NCBI RefSeq assembly: GCF_001279725.1 | Contig: NZ_LGDE01000057.1 | Coordinates: 55,520 to 119,519 of the forward strand | Length of the DNA: 64,000 nucleotides | Origin: Streptomyces sp. WM4235 | GTDB lineage: Bacteria > Actinomycetota > Actinomycetes > Streptomycetales > Streptomycetaceae | Direction of reading: 5' to 3' | In this document: in pieces, positions 13,462-21,630 of the stretch | Layout of the letters: each line of letters begins with the position of its first letter | Numbering within the stretch: position 1 is the first letter of the stretch | The notes under the pieces: generated by a model | The model's input: only the letters and a program-made list of their open reading frames with translations | Told to the model about the DNA's origin: nothing | The model's database searches: none | Made by a program: the position numbers and the translations under genes

Positions 13462-13962
13462 ATGTCCAGCGAATACGCCAAACAGCTCGGGGCCAAGCTC
13501 CGTGCCATCCGCACCCAGCAGGGCCTTTCCCTCCACGGTGTCGAGGAGAAGTCCCAGGGCCGGTGGAAGGCCGTGGTGGTCGGTTCCTACGAGCGCGGGG
13601 ACCGCGCCGTGACCGTCCAGCGCCTCGCCGAGCTGGCGGACTTCTACGGGGTGCCGGTGCAGGAGCTGCTGCCGGGCACGACTCCCGGCGGGGCCGCCGA
13701 GCCGCCGCCGAAGCTCCGTCTGGATCTGGAGCGCCTCGCGGGCGTGCCCGCCGAGAAGGCCGGTCCGCTGCAGCGCTACGCGGCGACGATCCAGAGCCAG
13801 CGCGGCGACTACAACGGCAAGGTGCTGTCGATCCGCCAGGACGACCTGCGCACCCTCGCCGTCATCTACGACCAGTCCCCCTCGGTCCTGACCGAGCAGC
13901 TCATCAGCTGGGGCGTGCTGGACGCGGACGCGCGTCGCGCGGTGGCGCACGAGGACATCTAG
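13462..13962 (+). CDS. bldD: Developmental master regulator BldD
   Basis: Transcription factor that, when bound to tetrameric c-di-GMP, represses sporulation genes during vegetative growth. 166 residues. The N-terminal XRE-type helix-turn-helix lies at residues 9-70. The C-terminal c-di-GMP-binding region carries both key motifs at their known positions: Arg114-Gly-Asp116 and Arg125-Gln-Asp-Asp128. The ATG at 13462 follows GGGAG (13453-13457); longer in-frame starts would cover the operator. It is transcribed divergently from pyrR and followed by a strong terminator. Confidence 0.98.
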   Translation: MSSEYAKQLGAKLRAIRTQQGLSLHGVEEKSQGRWKAVVVGSYERGDRAVTVQRLAELADFYGVPVQELLPGTTPGGAAEPPPKLRLDLERLAGVPAEKAGPLQRYAATIQSQRGDYNGKVLSIRQDDLRTLAVIYDQSPSVLTEQLISWGVLDADARRAVAHEDI

Positions 13963-13983
13963 TCCCGGGGCCCAGGCCCAGCA

Positions 13984-14039
13984 GAAACGTACCGGCGGCC
14001 GCCGGGGTCCCCCTCAGGGGTCCCGGCGGCCGCCGTTTC
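13984..14039 (+). terminator. bldD terminator
   Basis: Perfect 14-bp core arms (13993-14006 with 14022-14035), extended by a partly paired inner stem and an outer GAAAC/GTTTC pair. It lies 20 bp after the bldD stop. Confidence 0.8.
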
Positions 14040-14109
14040 CGTGTGCTCCCGCCCGTCCCCCGGCCGTGCTCCCGTCCGTCCCCCGGGCTCCGGGGTTCCA
14101 CGGGGACGG

Positions 14110-14149
14110 ACGGAAGGGCCCGCAGCGCGTGCGCTGCGGGCCCTTCCGT
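14110..14149. terminator. nusB terminator, likely bidirectional
   Basis: Perfect 19-bp inverted repeat (14110-14128 with 14131-14149) between the convergent genes bldD and nusB, 18 bp past the nusB stop. Confidence 0.8.
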
Positions 14150-14167
14150 GTGTGCGTGGCCTGTGCG

Positions 14168-14602
14168 TCAGCTCTCGCTGCGGCGCAGGTTCGGCTTCAG
14201 GTCCTTGAACCGGCTCAGCAGTCCGTTCACGAACGAGGGCGACTCGTCCGTCGAGAACTCCTTGGCGAGCTGGACGGCTTCGTCGATCGCCACGGCGTCC
14301 GGGGTGTCGTCCACCCAGATCAGCTCGTAGGCGCCGAGCCGCACGATGTTCCGGTCCGCGACCGGCATGCGGTCGAGGTCCCAGTCCACGGCGTAGGTGG
14401 CGATCAGATCGTCGATGCGGTCCACCTTGTCGGCGTAACCCTCGACAAGATCCATCGTGTAGGCGTTGACCGGCGACTGGCGGTCGTCCGACCGCGCGTG
14501 GCGGATCCAGTCCGCGAGGACCTCGCGCACGGGCACACCGCGCTGATCGGCCTCGAAGAGGATCTGGAAAGCGCGCTTTCGCGCGTTGCTCCGGGCAGCC
14601 AC
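14168..14602 (-). CDS. nusB: Transcription antitermination factor NusB
   Basis: Binds boxA RNA with S10 (NusE) during rRNA transcription. 144 residues, all-helical. The conserved start is ARSNARKRAFQILFEAD. Other conserved blocks are VADRNIVRLGAYEL and AIDEAVQLAKEF, with SPSFVNGLLSRF at the C-terminus. The GTG start at 14602 lies 2 bp after the efp stop, so the two genes are co-transcribed. Confidence 0.97.
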   Translation of the reverse strand: MAARSNARKRAFQILFEADQRGVPVREVLADWIRHARSDDRQSPVNAYTMDLVEGYADKVDRIDDLIATYAVDWDLDRMPVADRNIVRLGAYELIWVDDTPDAVAIDEAVQLAKEFSTDESPSFVNGLLSRFKDLKPNLRRSES

Positions 14603-14604
14603 GG

Positions 14605-15171
14605 TTAGCTGTTCACCCGGCCGAGGTAGTCGCTCGTGCGGGTGTCGACCTTGATCTTCTCACCGGTGCTGACGAAGAGCGGGACCGCGATCTCGTGGCC
14701 GGTCTCCAGCGTCGCCGGCTTGGTGCCACCGGTGGAGCGGTCGCCCTGGACGCCCGGGTCGGTGTGCTGGATGACCAGCTCGACGGCGGCCGGGAGCTCG
14801 ACGTAGAGCACCTCGCCCTCGTGGCGGGCCACGGAGGCGGTGAAGCCCTCGATCAGGAAGTTGGCGGCGTCGCCGACGACCTTGCGGTCGACCATCAGCT
14901 GGTCGTAGGTCTCCATGTCCATGAAGACGAAGTACTCGCCGTCCATGTACGAGAACTGCATGTCGCGGCGGTCGATGGTGGCCGTCTCGACCTTGGTGCC
15001 GGCGTTGAACGTCTTGTCGACGACCTTGCCGGTGAGCACGTGCTTGAGCTTGGTGCGCACGAAGGCCGGGCCCTTGCCGGGCTTGACGTGCTGGAACTCG
15101 ACGACGGACCAGAGATGGCCCCCGTCGAGCTTCAGCACCATGCCGTTCTTGAGGTCGTTCGTGGAAGCCAC
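14605..15171 (-). CDS. efp: Elongation factor P
   Basis: Relieves ribosome stalling at polyproline stretches. 188 residues with the three beta-barrel (KOW, OB, OB) layout; the C-terminal signature is [29 protein letters not shown]. The loop that reaches the peptidyl-transferase centre reads KPGKGPAF. Actinobacterial EF-P of this PGKGP type is reported to work without post-translational modification of the lysine. The GTG start at 15171 has AGGAGA about 10 bp upstream. An M24 peptidase-like gene precedes it. Confidence 0.97.
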   Translation of the reverse strand: MASTNDLKNGMVLKLDGGHLWSVVEFQHVKPGKGPAFVRTKLKHVLTGKVVDKTFNAGTKVETATIDRRDMQFSYMDGEYFVFMDMETYDQLMVDRKVVGDAANFLIEGFTASVARHEGEVLYVELPAAVELVIQHTDPGVQGDRSTGGTKPATLETGHEIAVPLFVSTGEKIKVDTRTSDYLGRVNS

Positions 15172-15230
15172 GGTTGCGGAATCTCCTGCACTGGAAGACC
15201 AGGAAGGCGCGCACGGTCCGGTTGGGCGGA

Positions 15231-16337
15231 CTACAGCGCGAGCAGCTCCTTGGTCGTAATGGTGAGTAGCTCGGGACCGCCGTCCGCCTCGGGGCGCACG
15301 ACGAGCGTGTCATCGATCCGGACACCTCCCCGGCCCGGGAGGTGAACCCCCGGTTCGACGGTGACCGGCACGCAAGCGTCCAGTTTACCCATTGCCGTAG
15401 GTGCAAGCTGCGGGTCCTCGTCGATTTCGAGACCGACACCGTGTCCGGTGGACGGAGCGAGGGCCTCGCCGTGGCCGGCCGAGCCCAGCACGGACCGCGC
15501 CGCGCGGTCGACGTCCCGGTAGGCGGCGCCCGGCAGGAGAGCCTCCCGACCGGCCCGTTGGGCCGCGAAGACCAGGTCGTACAGCTCGATCTGCCAGTCG
15601 GCCGGGGTGGTGCCGATGACGAACGTGCGGCCGATCTCGCAGCGGTATCCGCGGTAGTTGGCGCCCAGGCAGACGGAGAGGAAGTCGCCCTCCTCCACCC
15701 GGCGGTCCGACGGCCGGTGCCGGGAGCGGCCGGAGTGCGGTCCCGTGCCGACCGAGGTGGGGAAGGCCGGGCCGTCGGCGCCGTGGTCCACCAGGCGCCG
15801 TTCCAGCTCCAGGGCGAGGTGGCGTTCGGTCCGGCCGACCAGGATGGACTCCAGCAGCTCGCCGAGCGCCTGGTCGGCGATCTCGGCGGCGATCCGCAGA
15901 CAGGCGATCTCCTCCTCGTCCTTGACGAGGCGCAGCTGTTCCACGGACGTCCCGAGGTCCGTGAGGCGCAGTCCGGGCGCGACCGAGCGCAGGGCCCGGT
16001 GGCGGCCGACGGTGATGTGGTGCTCCTCGACGGCGAGCGAGTCGGCCCGCGCGGAGGCGGCCATGTCGGCGGCGGCCACGGCGGGGTCCCCGCCCGGGGC
16101 GGAGAGCACGTTCAGCCGGAGTCGGTCGTCCAGGCGGCCCTCGTCGGCCTCCCCGGTGGGCGAGGTGCCGCAGAACAGCACGTCCTCGACGGGTCCGACC
16201 AGCAGGACGGCGCCGAGCGGGGACGCCCCGGCGAGGTAGCGGACATTGGCCGGACGCGTGATCAACGCGGCGGCGTTGCCCGCGGCGGCACAGCGGTCGC
16301 GAAGCCGGCCCCTGCGGGCCGCGTAGGCGTCTGACAT
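15231..16337 (-). CDS. M24-family (Xaa-Pro peptidase-like) protein
   Basis: 368 residues with the creatinase-like N-terminal domain and the pita-bread M24 domain (about residues 140-368). The position beside efp is the usual place of an actinobacterial aminopeptidase P or proline dipeptidase. The five metal-ligand positions align as Cys223 (normally Asp), Glu234 (normally Asp), His299, Glu328 and Asp342 (normally Glu). Only His and one Glu are canonical. The fold is clear, but di-metal peptidase activity is doubtful. The ATG at 16337 is the first good start. Confidence 0.85.
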   Translation of the reverse strand: MSDAYAARRGRLRDRCAAAGNAAALITRPANVRYLAGASPLGAVLLVGPVEDVLFCGTSPTGEADEGRLDDRLRLNVLSAPGGDPAVAAADMAASARADSLAVEEHHITVGRHRALRSVAPGLRLTDLGTSVEQLRLVKDEEEIACLRIAAEIADQALGELLESILVGRTERHLALELERRLVDHGADGPAFPTSVGTGPHSGRSRHRPSDRRVEEGDFLSVCLGANYRGYRCEIGRTFVIGTTPADWQIELYDLVFAAQRAGREALLPGAAYRDVDRAARSVLGSAGHGEALAPSTGHGVGLEIDEDPQLAPTAMGKLDACVPVTVEPGVHLPGRGGVRIDDTLVVRPEADGGPELLTITTKELLAL

Positions 16338-16378
16338 GTCTTCGAGCCTACGAGCGCCCCGCCCATCCGGCCTGGCGA

Positions 16379-16398
16379 GCGGGTCCGTACGGGCCCGC
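16379..16398 (-). terminator. Short hairpin after the P-loop kinase gene
   Basis: Two 10-nt arms pair with one G-T wobble, 10 bp beyond the stop of the kinase-like gene. The stem is short and there is no T-tract. Confidence 0.35.
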
Positions 16399-16407
16399 GG
16401 TCCCGGT

Positions 16408-17157
16408 TCAGGCCTGCGGGGCCCCGATGACGCGGGCCAGGGTCTCGTCGAGCGCGCGGGCGGTGCCCTCGACGTCCAGGTGGGAGTTGTCGATGATCGA
16501 AAGCCCGGACCCGTACCAGCCCGCCATCCGCCCGTGGATGCGGGCGACTTCCTCGTCGGAGAGCCGCCGGTTGCCGGAGCGGGCCGCGTTGCGCTCCAGG
16601 ACGATCTCCAGGCCGGGCAGCAGGACGACCGGCAACAGGGCCGGTCCGACGTGCCGTTTCCACCCGCCCAGGCCCACCACGGGCCGGTCCGGGAAGACCG
16701 CGTCGTCGAGGATGCAGGAGATCCCGTTCGCCAGGTAGTTGCGCGCGGCGAATCCGCAGGTGCGGCGGGCGAGCCGGTACTGGGCCTCGGAGTGCTCGTT
16801 CCAGCCCGCCTGCGGGTCGGCGAAGCCCGAGCAGACCCACTCCCGGACGTCGTCCAGGCTGATGTGCGCGGTGGGCACGGGCCGGGTGGCCGCCCAGTGG
16901 CGGGCGACGGTGGTCTTCCCCGCGCCCGCCGGGCCGATCAGCAGGACGGCGAGGGTGGCGCCGCCGGTGCCGGGGGCCACGGCCGGCGGCAGCGGGATGT
17001 GACCCGTCGTCTCCGGAACCGCCTGCTGGGGCGGGACCGGCGGGGGCGGCGGTACGGAACCCGGCCAGCCCTGCCCGGGGGGTATGGGCGGCTGCGAGGG
17101 CGTCGCCGGGTGTTGTCCCGACCCGCCCCAGGCGCCGCCTCCCACTCCTTGCTGCAT
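16408..17157 (-). CDS. P-loop kinase/ATPase with Pro-rich N-terminus
   Basis: 249 residues. Residues 1-65 are Gly/Pro-rich and probably disordered. A Walker A motif GPAGAGKTT is at residues 75-83, followed by an AAA_33/zeta-toxin-like kinase core with HISLDDVREW and a mobile Arg region (ERNAARSGNRRLSDEEVARIHGRM). This pattern fits small-molecule or RNA-end kinases. The substrate is unknown. The gene lies between the aro cluster and the efp region without tight coupling to either. Confidence 0.75.
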   Translation of the reverse strand: MQQGVGGGAWGGSGQHPATPSQPPIPPGQGWPGSVPPPPPVPPQQAVPETTGHIPLPPAVAPGTGGATLAVLLIGPAGAGKTTVARHWAATRPVPTAHISLDDVREWVCSGFADPQAGWNEHSEAQYRLARRTCGFAARNYLANGISCILDDAVFPDRPVVGLGGWKRHVGPALLPVVLLPGLEIVLERNAARSGNRRLSDEEVARIHGRMAGWYGSGLSIIDNSHLDVEGTARALDETLARVIGAPQA

Positions 17158-17237
17158 CCGCTGCCACTCCGTCTCGTTCCGGCGACTGATGCGAGAACGT
17201 TATATGACCCCGGACCGCCGGCGTCCCACCCCTGCCG

Positions 17238-17678
17238 TCAGGCGGTCACTTCGTCCGCCAGAGCGCGCAACGCCAGGCGGTACGAACCGATGCCGAAGCC
17301 CGCCACGGTGCCGGTCGCCACCGCGGCGATCACGGAGGTGTGCCGGAACTCCTCGCGGGCGTACGGGTTCGAGATGTGCACCTCGATCAGCGGCGCGGTG
17401 CGCTGCGCCGCCGCGTCCCGCATGGCGTACGAGTAGTGCGTGAAGGCGCCCGGGTTGATGACCACGGGAATCCTGCCGTCCGCCGCCTCGTGCAGCCAGC
17501 GCACCAGCTCGCCCTCGTCGTTGGTCTCGCGGACCTCGACGTCGAAGCCGAGTTCCGCGCCGACCGCGCGGCAGCTCTCGACGAGCCCGGTGTAGGAGGT
17601 GGCCCCGTACACGTCGGGCTCGCGGGACCCGAGCCGGCCCAGGTTCGGGCCGTTCAGGACGAACACGCGCCGGCTCAC
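17238..17678 (-). CDS. aroQ: 3-dehydroquinate dehydratase, type II
   Basis: Converts 3-dehydroquinate to 3-dehydroshikimate by trans elimination. 146 residues, the type II size. Motifs: [18 protein letters not shown] at the N-terminus (catalytic Arg and Tyr region), [18 protein letters not shown], and [16 protein letters not shown] with the catalytic His. The GTG start at 17678 overlaps the aroB stop (GTGA). Last gene of the aroC-aroK-aroB-aroQ run. Confidence 0.96.
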   Translation of the reverse strand: MSRRVFVLNGPNLGRLGSREPDVYGATSYTGLVESCRAVGAELGFDVEVRETNDEGELVRWLHEAADGRIPVVINPGAFTHYSYAMRDAAAQRTAPLIEVHISNPYAREEFRHTSVIAAVATGTVAGFGIGSYRLALRALADEVTA

Positions 17679-18766
17679 GCCCCGACCTCGCCGTAGGCCG
17701 CGAACAGCACCGCGGGGTCCGGCCCCTCCAGGACGGTCGGCTTGGCCAGCCCGTCGAGGACGATGAAGCGCAGCAGGTCGCCGCGGGACTTCTTGTCGAC
17801 CTTCATGGTCTCCAGCAGCTTGGGCCACTGGTCGCCGCGGTAGGTCAGCGGCAGGCCGACGGAGGCGAGGACCGCCTTGTGCCGGTCGGCCGTGGCGTCG
17901 TCCAGCCGGCCCGCGAGCCGGCCGAGCTCGGCGGCGAAGACCATGCCGACGGACACGGCCGCGCCGTGGCGCCACTTGTAGCGCTCGTTCTTCTCGATGG
18001 CGTGCGCGAGGGTGTGCCCGTAATTGAGGATCTCCCGCAGCCCGGCCTCCTTGAGGTCGCTGGAGACCACGTCCGCCTTGACCTGGATCGAGCGGGTGAT
18101 CAGCTCGGCGGTGTGCGGGCCGGCGGGGGTGCGGGCCGCCTGCGGGTCCGCCTCGATCAGGTCGAGGATCACCGGGTCGGAGATGAAACCGGCCTTGATG
18201 ATCTCGGCGAGACCGCTGACGTAGTCGTTGACCGGCAGCGAGTCCAGCGCCGCGAGGTCGCAGAGCACGCCGGCGGGCGGGTGGAAGGCGCCGACGAGGT
18301 TCTTGCCCTCGGCGGTGTTGATGCCGGTCTTGCCGCCGACGGCCGCGTCCACCATGGCGAGCACGGTGGTGGGTACGGCGATCCAGCGCACGCCGCGCAG
18401 CCAGGAGGCGGCCACGAAGCCGGCGAGGTCGGTGGTGGCGCCGCCGCCCACGCCGACGATCACGTCGGTGCGGGTGAAGCCGGACTGGCCCAGCGCCTTC
18501 CAGCAGTACGCGGCGACCTCGATCGTCTTGGCCTCCTCGGCGTTCGGCACCTGGATGGCGACCGCCTCGTAGCCCTGCGCGGCCAGGTCGTCCCGCAGCG
18601 CCTCACCGGTCGAGGCGAGCGCCTCGGGGTGGATCACCGCGACCCGCTTGGCCTTCGTGCCGATGAGGGAGCCGAGCTCGCCGAGCAGCTGCCGGCCGAC
18701 CAGCACGTCGTACGCGTCGTGTCCGGCGCTCTCGCCGACCTGGATGCGCGTCACCTGGTCTGTCAT
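17675..18766 (-). CDS. aroB: 3-dehydroquinate synthase
   Basis: NAD- and metal-dependent cyclisation of DAHP to 3-dehydroquinate. About 363 residues from the ATG at 18766. NAD-binding segment [22 protein letters not shown], then [19 protein letters not shown]. Metal ligands include the Glu in [11 protein letters not shown] and the His in [11 protein letters not shown] and [10 protein letters not shown]. Its ATG overlaps the aroK stop (ATGA). Confidence 0.97.
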   Translation of the reverse strand: MTDQVTRIQVGESAGHDAYDVLVGRQLLGELGSLIGTKAKRVAVIHPEALASTGEALRDDLAAQGYEAVAIQVPNAEEAKTIEVAAYCWKALGQSGFTRTDVIVGVGGGATTDLAGFVAASWLRGVRWIAVPTTVLAMVDAAVGGKTGINTAEGKNLVGAFHPPAGVLCDLAALDSLPVNDYVSGLAEIIKAGFISDPVILDLIEADPQAARTPAGPHTAELITRSIQVKADVVSSDLKEAGLREILNYGHTLAHAIEKNERYKWRHGAAVSVGMVFAAELGRLAGRLDDATADRHKAVLASVGLPLTYRGDQWPKLLETMKVDKKSRGDLLRFIVLDGLAKPTVLEGPDPAVLFAAYGEVGA

Positions 18767-19281
18767 ACGTCCTTCAACTCCAGAGCGTCGAGGACCGCCT
18801 GCGCGACCTCTTCGGGGGTGCGGTCGTCGGTGGCCACGACGACGCGCGCGACTTCGGTGTACAGGTGGCGCCTGGCCTCCATCAGCTCGCGCCACTGGCG
18901 GCGCGGGTTGACGGCGAGCAGCGGGCGCGCGGCGCCCAGGCCGACGCGCCGGACCGCCTCCTCGACGTCCATCGACAGGTAGGCGACGGGCAGGCCGGCC
19001 AGCAGCCCGCGGGTGCCCTCGTCGAGGACGGCTCCGCCGCCGAGGGAGAGGACGCCGGTGTGCTCGGCGACGGCGGCCGCGACGGCCTGCCGTTCCAGCT
19101 CGCGGAAGTACGGCTCGCCCTCGTCGACGAAGAGTTCGGAGATCTCCCGGCCGGTGGCCGCGACGATGTCGGCGTCGGTGTCCCGGTAGGGGACGCCGAG
19201 GCCTGCGGCGAGGAGTTCTCCCACCGTGGACTTGCCGGACCCCATGGGTCCGACGAGGACGACCAGTGGCCCGGCGGTCAC
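18763..19281 (-). CDS. aroK: Shikimate kinase
   Basis: Phosphorylates shikimate at O3. 172 residues from the GTG at 19281, which overlaps the aroC stop (GTGA). Walker A is GPMGSGKST. The shikimate-binding region contains DTDADI and [13 protein letters not shown], with an Arg-containing lid near [23 protein letters not shown]. Domain layout and size are normal for the family. Confidence 0.96.
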   Translation of the reverse strand: MTAGPLVVLVGPMGSGKSTVGELLAAGLGVPYRDTDADIVAATGREISELFVDEGEPYFRELERQAVAAAVAEHTGVLSLGGGAVLDEGTRGLLAGLPVAYLSMDVEEAVRRVGLGAARPLLAVNPRRQWRELMEARRHLYTEVARVVVATDDRTPEEVAQAVLDALELKDV

Positions 19282-20462
19282 CGGATCTGCAGGTTGTCGA
19301 GGTACGAGCGGACGTTGCGGCGGGTCTCGGGGACCGAGTCGCCGCCGAACTTCTCGACGACGGCGTCGGCCAGCACGAGCGCGACCATCGCCTCGGCGAC
19401 GATGCCGGCGGCCGGGACGGCGCACACGTCGGAGCGCTGGTGGTGGGCCACCGTCGCCTCCCCGGTGGCCACGTCCACGGTGGCGAGCGCGCGCGGCACG
19501 GTCGCGATGGGCTTCATCGCGGCGCGTACGCGCAGCAGCTCACCGGTGGTCAGGCCGCCCTCGGTGCCGCCGGAACGACCCGAGGTGCGGCGCAGTCCCT
19601 CGTCGGTGGACACGATCTCGTCGTGCGCCTGGGAGCCGGGCACGCGGGCCAGCTCGAAGCCGTCGCCGACCTCGACGCCCTTGATGGCCTGGATGCCCAT
19701 GAGCGCGGCGGCGAGCCGGGCGTCGAGGCGGCGGTCCCAGTGGACGTGCGAGCCGAGGCCGACGGGCACCCCGTACGCGAGGACCTCGACGACGCCGCCG
19801 AGGGTGTCGCCGTCCTTGTGGGCCTGGTCGATCTCGGCGACCATCGCCTTCGAGGCGTCGGCGTCGAGGCAGCGCACCGGGTCGGCGTCGAGCTTGTCGA
19901 CGTCGGCGGGGGTCGGGTAGACGCCGTACGGGGCCTTGGCCGCCGCGAGTTCCACCACGTGCGAGACGATCTCGATGCCGGCGACCTCCTTGATGAAGGA
20001 CCGGGCGATGGCGCCCAGGGCCACGCGGGCGGCCGTCTCACGGGCGCTGGCGCGCTCCAGGATCGGGCGGGCCTCGGAGAAGCCGTACTTCTGCATGCCC
20101 GCCAGGTCGGCGTGGCCGGGGCGCGGGCGGGTCAGCGGCGCGTTGCGGCCGGTCTCCTTGAGCAGCGAGGGGTCGACGGGGTCGGCCGACATGACCGTCT
20201 CCCACTTGGGCCACTCGGTGTTGCCGATCATGACGGCGATCGGGGAACCCTGGGACAGTCCGTGGCGGACGCCGCCGAGGAAGGTGATCTCGTCCTGCTC
20301 GAACTTCATCCGGGCACCGCGGCCATAGCCGAGCCGGCGCCGGGCCAGGTGGTCGGCCACCAGCTCGGTGGTGACCGGGACGCCGGCGGGGAGGCCCTCC
20401 AGCGTCGCCACCAGGGCCGGTCCGTGCGACTCTCCAGCGGTCAGCCAACGCAACCTGCTCAA
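19278..20462 (-). CDS. aroC: Chorismate synthase
   Basis: FMN-dependent elimination of phosphate from EPSP to give chorismate. 394 residues. Family signatures: [18 protein letters not shown] near the N-terminus, [18 protein letters not shown], and [18 protein letters not shown]. The start is a TTG at 20462 with a GAGGAG ribosome site (20473-20468) 5 bp upstream. No ATG or GTG in frame fits the homology, so this looks like a true TTG start. Confidence 0.96.
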   Translation of the reverse strand: MSRLRWLTAGESHGPALVATLEGLPAGVPVTTELVADHLARRRLGYGRGARMKFEQDEITFLGGVRHGLSQGSPIAVMIGNTEWPKWETVMSADPVDPSLLKETGRNAPLTRPRPGHADLAGMQKYGFSEARPILERASARETAARVALGAIARSFIKEVAGIEIVSHVVELAAAKAPYGVYPTPADVDKLDADPVRCLDADASKAMVAEIDQAHKDGDTLGGVVEVLAYGVPVGLGSHVHWDRRLDARLAAALMGIQAIKGVEVGDGFELARVPGSQAHDEIVSTDEGLRRTSGRSGGTEGGLTTGELLRVRAAMKPIATVPRALATVDVATGEATVAHHQRSDVCAVPAAGIVAEAMVALVLADAVVEKFGGDSVPETRRNVRSYLDNLQIR

Positions 20463-20628
20463 CGATGCTCCTCATGCTCGCGCCTGGCACAGCGACGGCG
20501 CGATCGGGTGCGCGGCCCGGACCCGCCTCACCCGATCCTCCCATGTCCGCGGGGGTATCCCGGTGCCAGGTCCAGGTATCGGACGGGGGATCCGTCAGGT
20601 CCCCGCCCTTCGAGGGGGTGTCACGTCC

Positions 20629-21462
20629 TCACGGGCGGTCCCGGAGCGCCTCTTCGCCCGCAGCGCGCATGGCCGCCAACGGTCCGGGGGCACGGCCGGT
20701 CATCTGCTCGACCTGGAGGACGGCCTGGTGGACCAGGAGGTCCAGCCCGCCGAGGAGCGTGCCGCCGCGCTCCGTCCAGGCCGCCGCGAGCGCGGTGGGC
20801 CACGGGTCGTACAGGACGTCGAACAGGGTCCCCGCGCCGGCGGGCACCTCCCGGGCCAGCGCGTCGGTGGCGCCCGCCGGGGTGGTGGCGATCACCAGTG
20901 GTGCGCCGAGCGCCTCGGCCGCCCGTGACCAGTCGGCCGTGCGGACGTCGACGCCGAGCCGTTCGCCCCACTGCCGCATCTCGTCGGCGCGCTCGCGCGA
21001 GCGTACGTACGCGGTGACCTCGCCGGTGCAGACGCGGGAGAGCGCCGCCAGCGCCGAGGAGGCGGTGGCCCCGGCGCCGAGGACGGCGGCGGCGGGCACC
21101 TTCTCGACGCCGCGTTCGTGCAGTGCGGCGATGATGCCGGGGATGTCGGTGTTGTCGCCGAGGCGCCGGCCGTCCGGGGTGAGGACGACCGTGTTGACGG
21201 CCTCCACCGAAGCGGCGGTGTCGCTGATCCCGTCGAGTAGCGGGATGATCGCCCGCTTCAGCGGCATGGTGAGGGACAGCCCGGCCCACTCGGGGCCGAG
21301 GTCGGCGACGAACCCGGCGAGCGTGGCCTCGTCGATCTCGAAGCGGTCGTACGTCCAGTCGAGGAGGCCCAGTTCCCGGTACGCGGCGCGGTGCAGGACC
21401 GGGGAGAGGGAGTGCTCGATGGGCGACCCCAGCACCGCGGCCCGCCGTACTGTCGGCTGCAA
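20629..21462 (-). CDS. aroE: Shikimate 5-dehydrogenase
   Basis: NADPH-dependent reduction of 3-dehydroshikimate to shikimate. About 277 residues. The shikimate-binding start is AVLGSPIEHSLSPVLHRAAY. The catalytic Lys is in SLTMPLKRAIIP, with NTVV and NTDIPG following. The Rossmann glycine motif is VLGAGATASSALAAL. The first possible start after an in-frame stop is the TTG at 21462, with an AGGGG stretch about 8 bp upstream. It lies 166 bp upstream of aroC. Confidence 0.95.
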   Translation of the reverse strand: MQPTVRRAAVLGSPIEHSLSPVLHRAAYRELGLLDWTYDRFEIDEATLAGFVADLGPEWAGLSLTMPLKRAIIPLLDGISDTAASVEAVNTVVLTPDGRRLGDNTDIPGIIAALHERGVEKVPAAAVLGAGATASSALAALSRVCTGEVTAYVRSRERADEMRQWGERLGVDVRTADWSRAAEALGAPLVIATTPAGATDALAREVPAGAGTLFDVLYDPWPTALAAAWTERGGTLLGGLDLLVHQAVLQVEQMTGRAPGPLAAMRAAGEEALRDRP

Positions 21463-21568
21463 TTCCCTCGCCCCTCACCCACGATTGCGTCCGCACGCAC
21501 GCGCGCGGGCGACCGGGCCGGTGCCCGGGCGCGAGAGACAGTACAGCAGCCCTTGGGGCGACGAGGAC

Positions 21569-21606
21569 ACCCGGTCCCCGCCGTCCGGGGACGGCGGGGA
21601 CCGGGT
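21569..21606 (-). terminator. mltG terminator
   Basis: Perfect 18-bp inverted repeat (21569-21586 with 21589-21606), 24 bp after the mltG stop and before aroE. Confidence 0.75.
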
Positions 21607-21630
21607 GCGAAGGCGTCGCGAACGGTCGGA

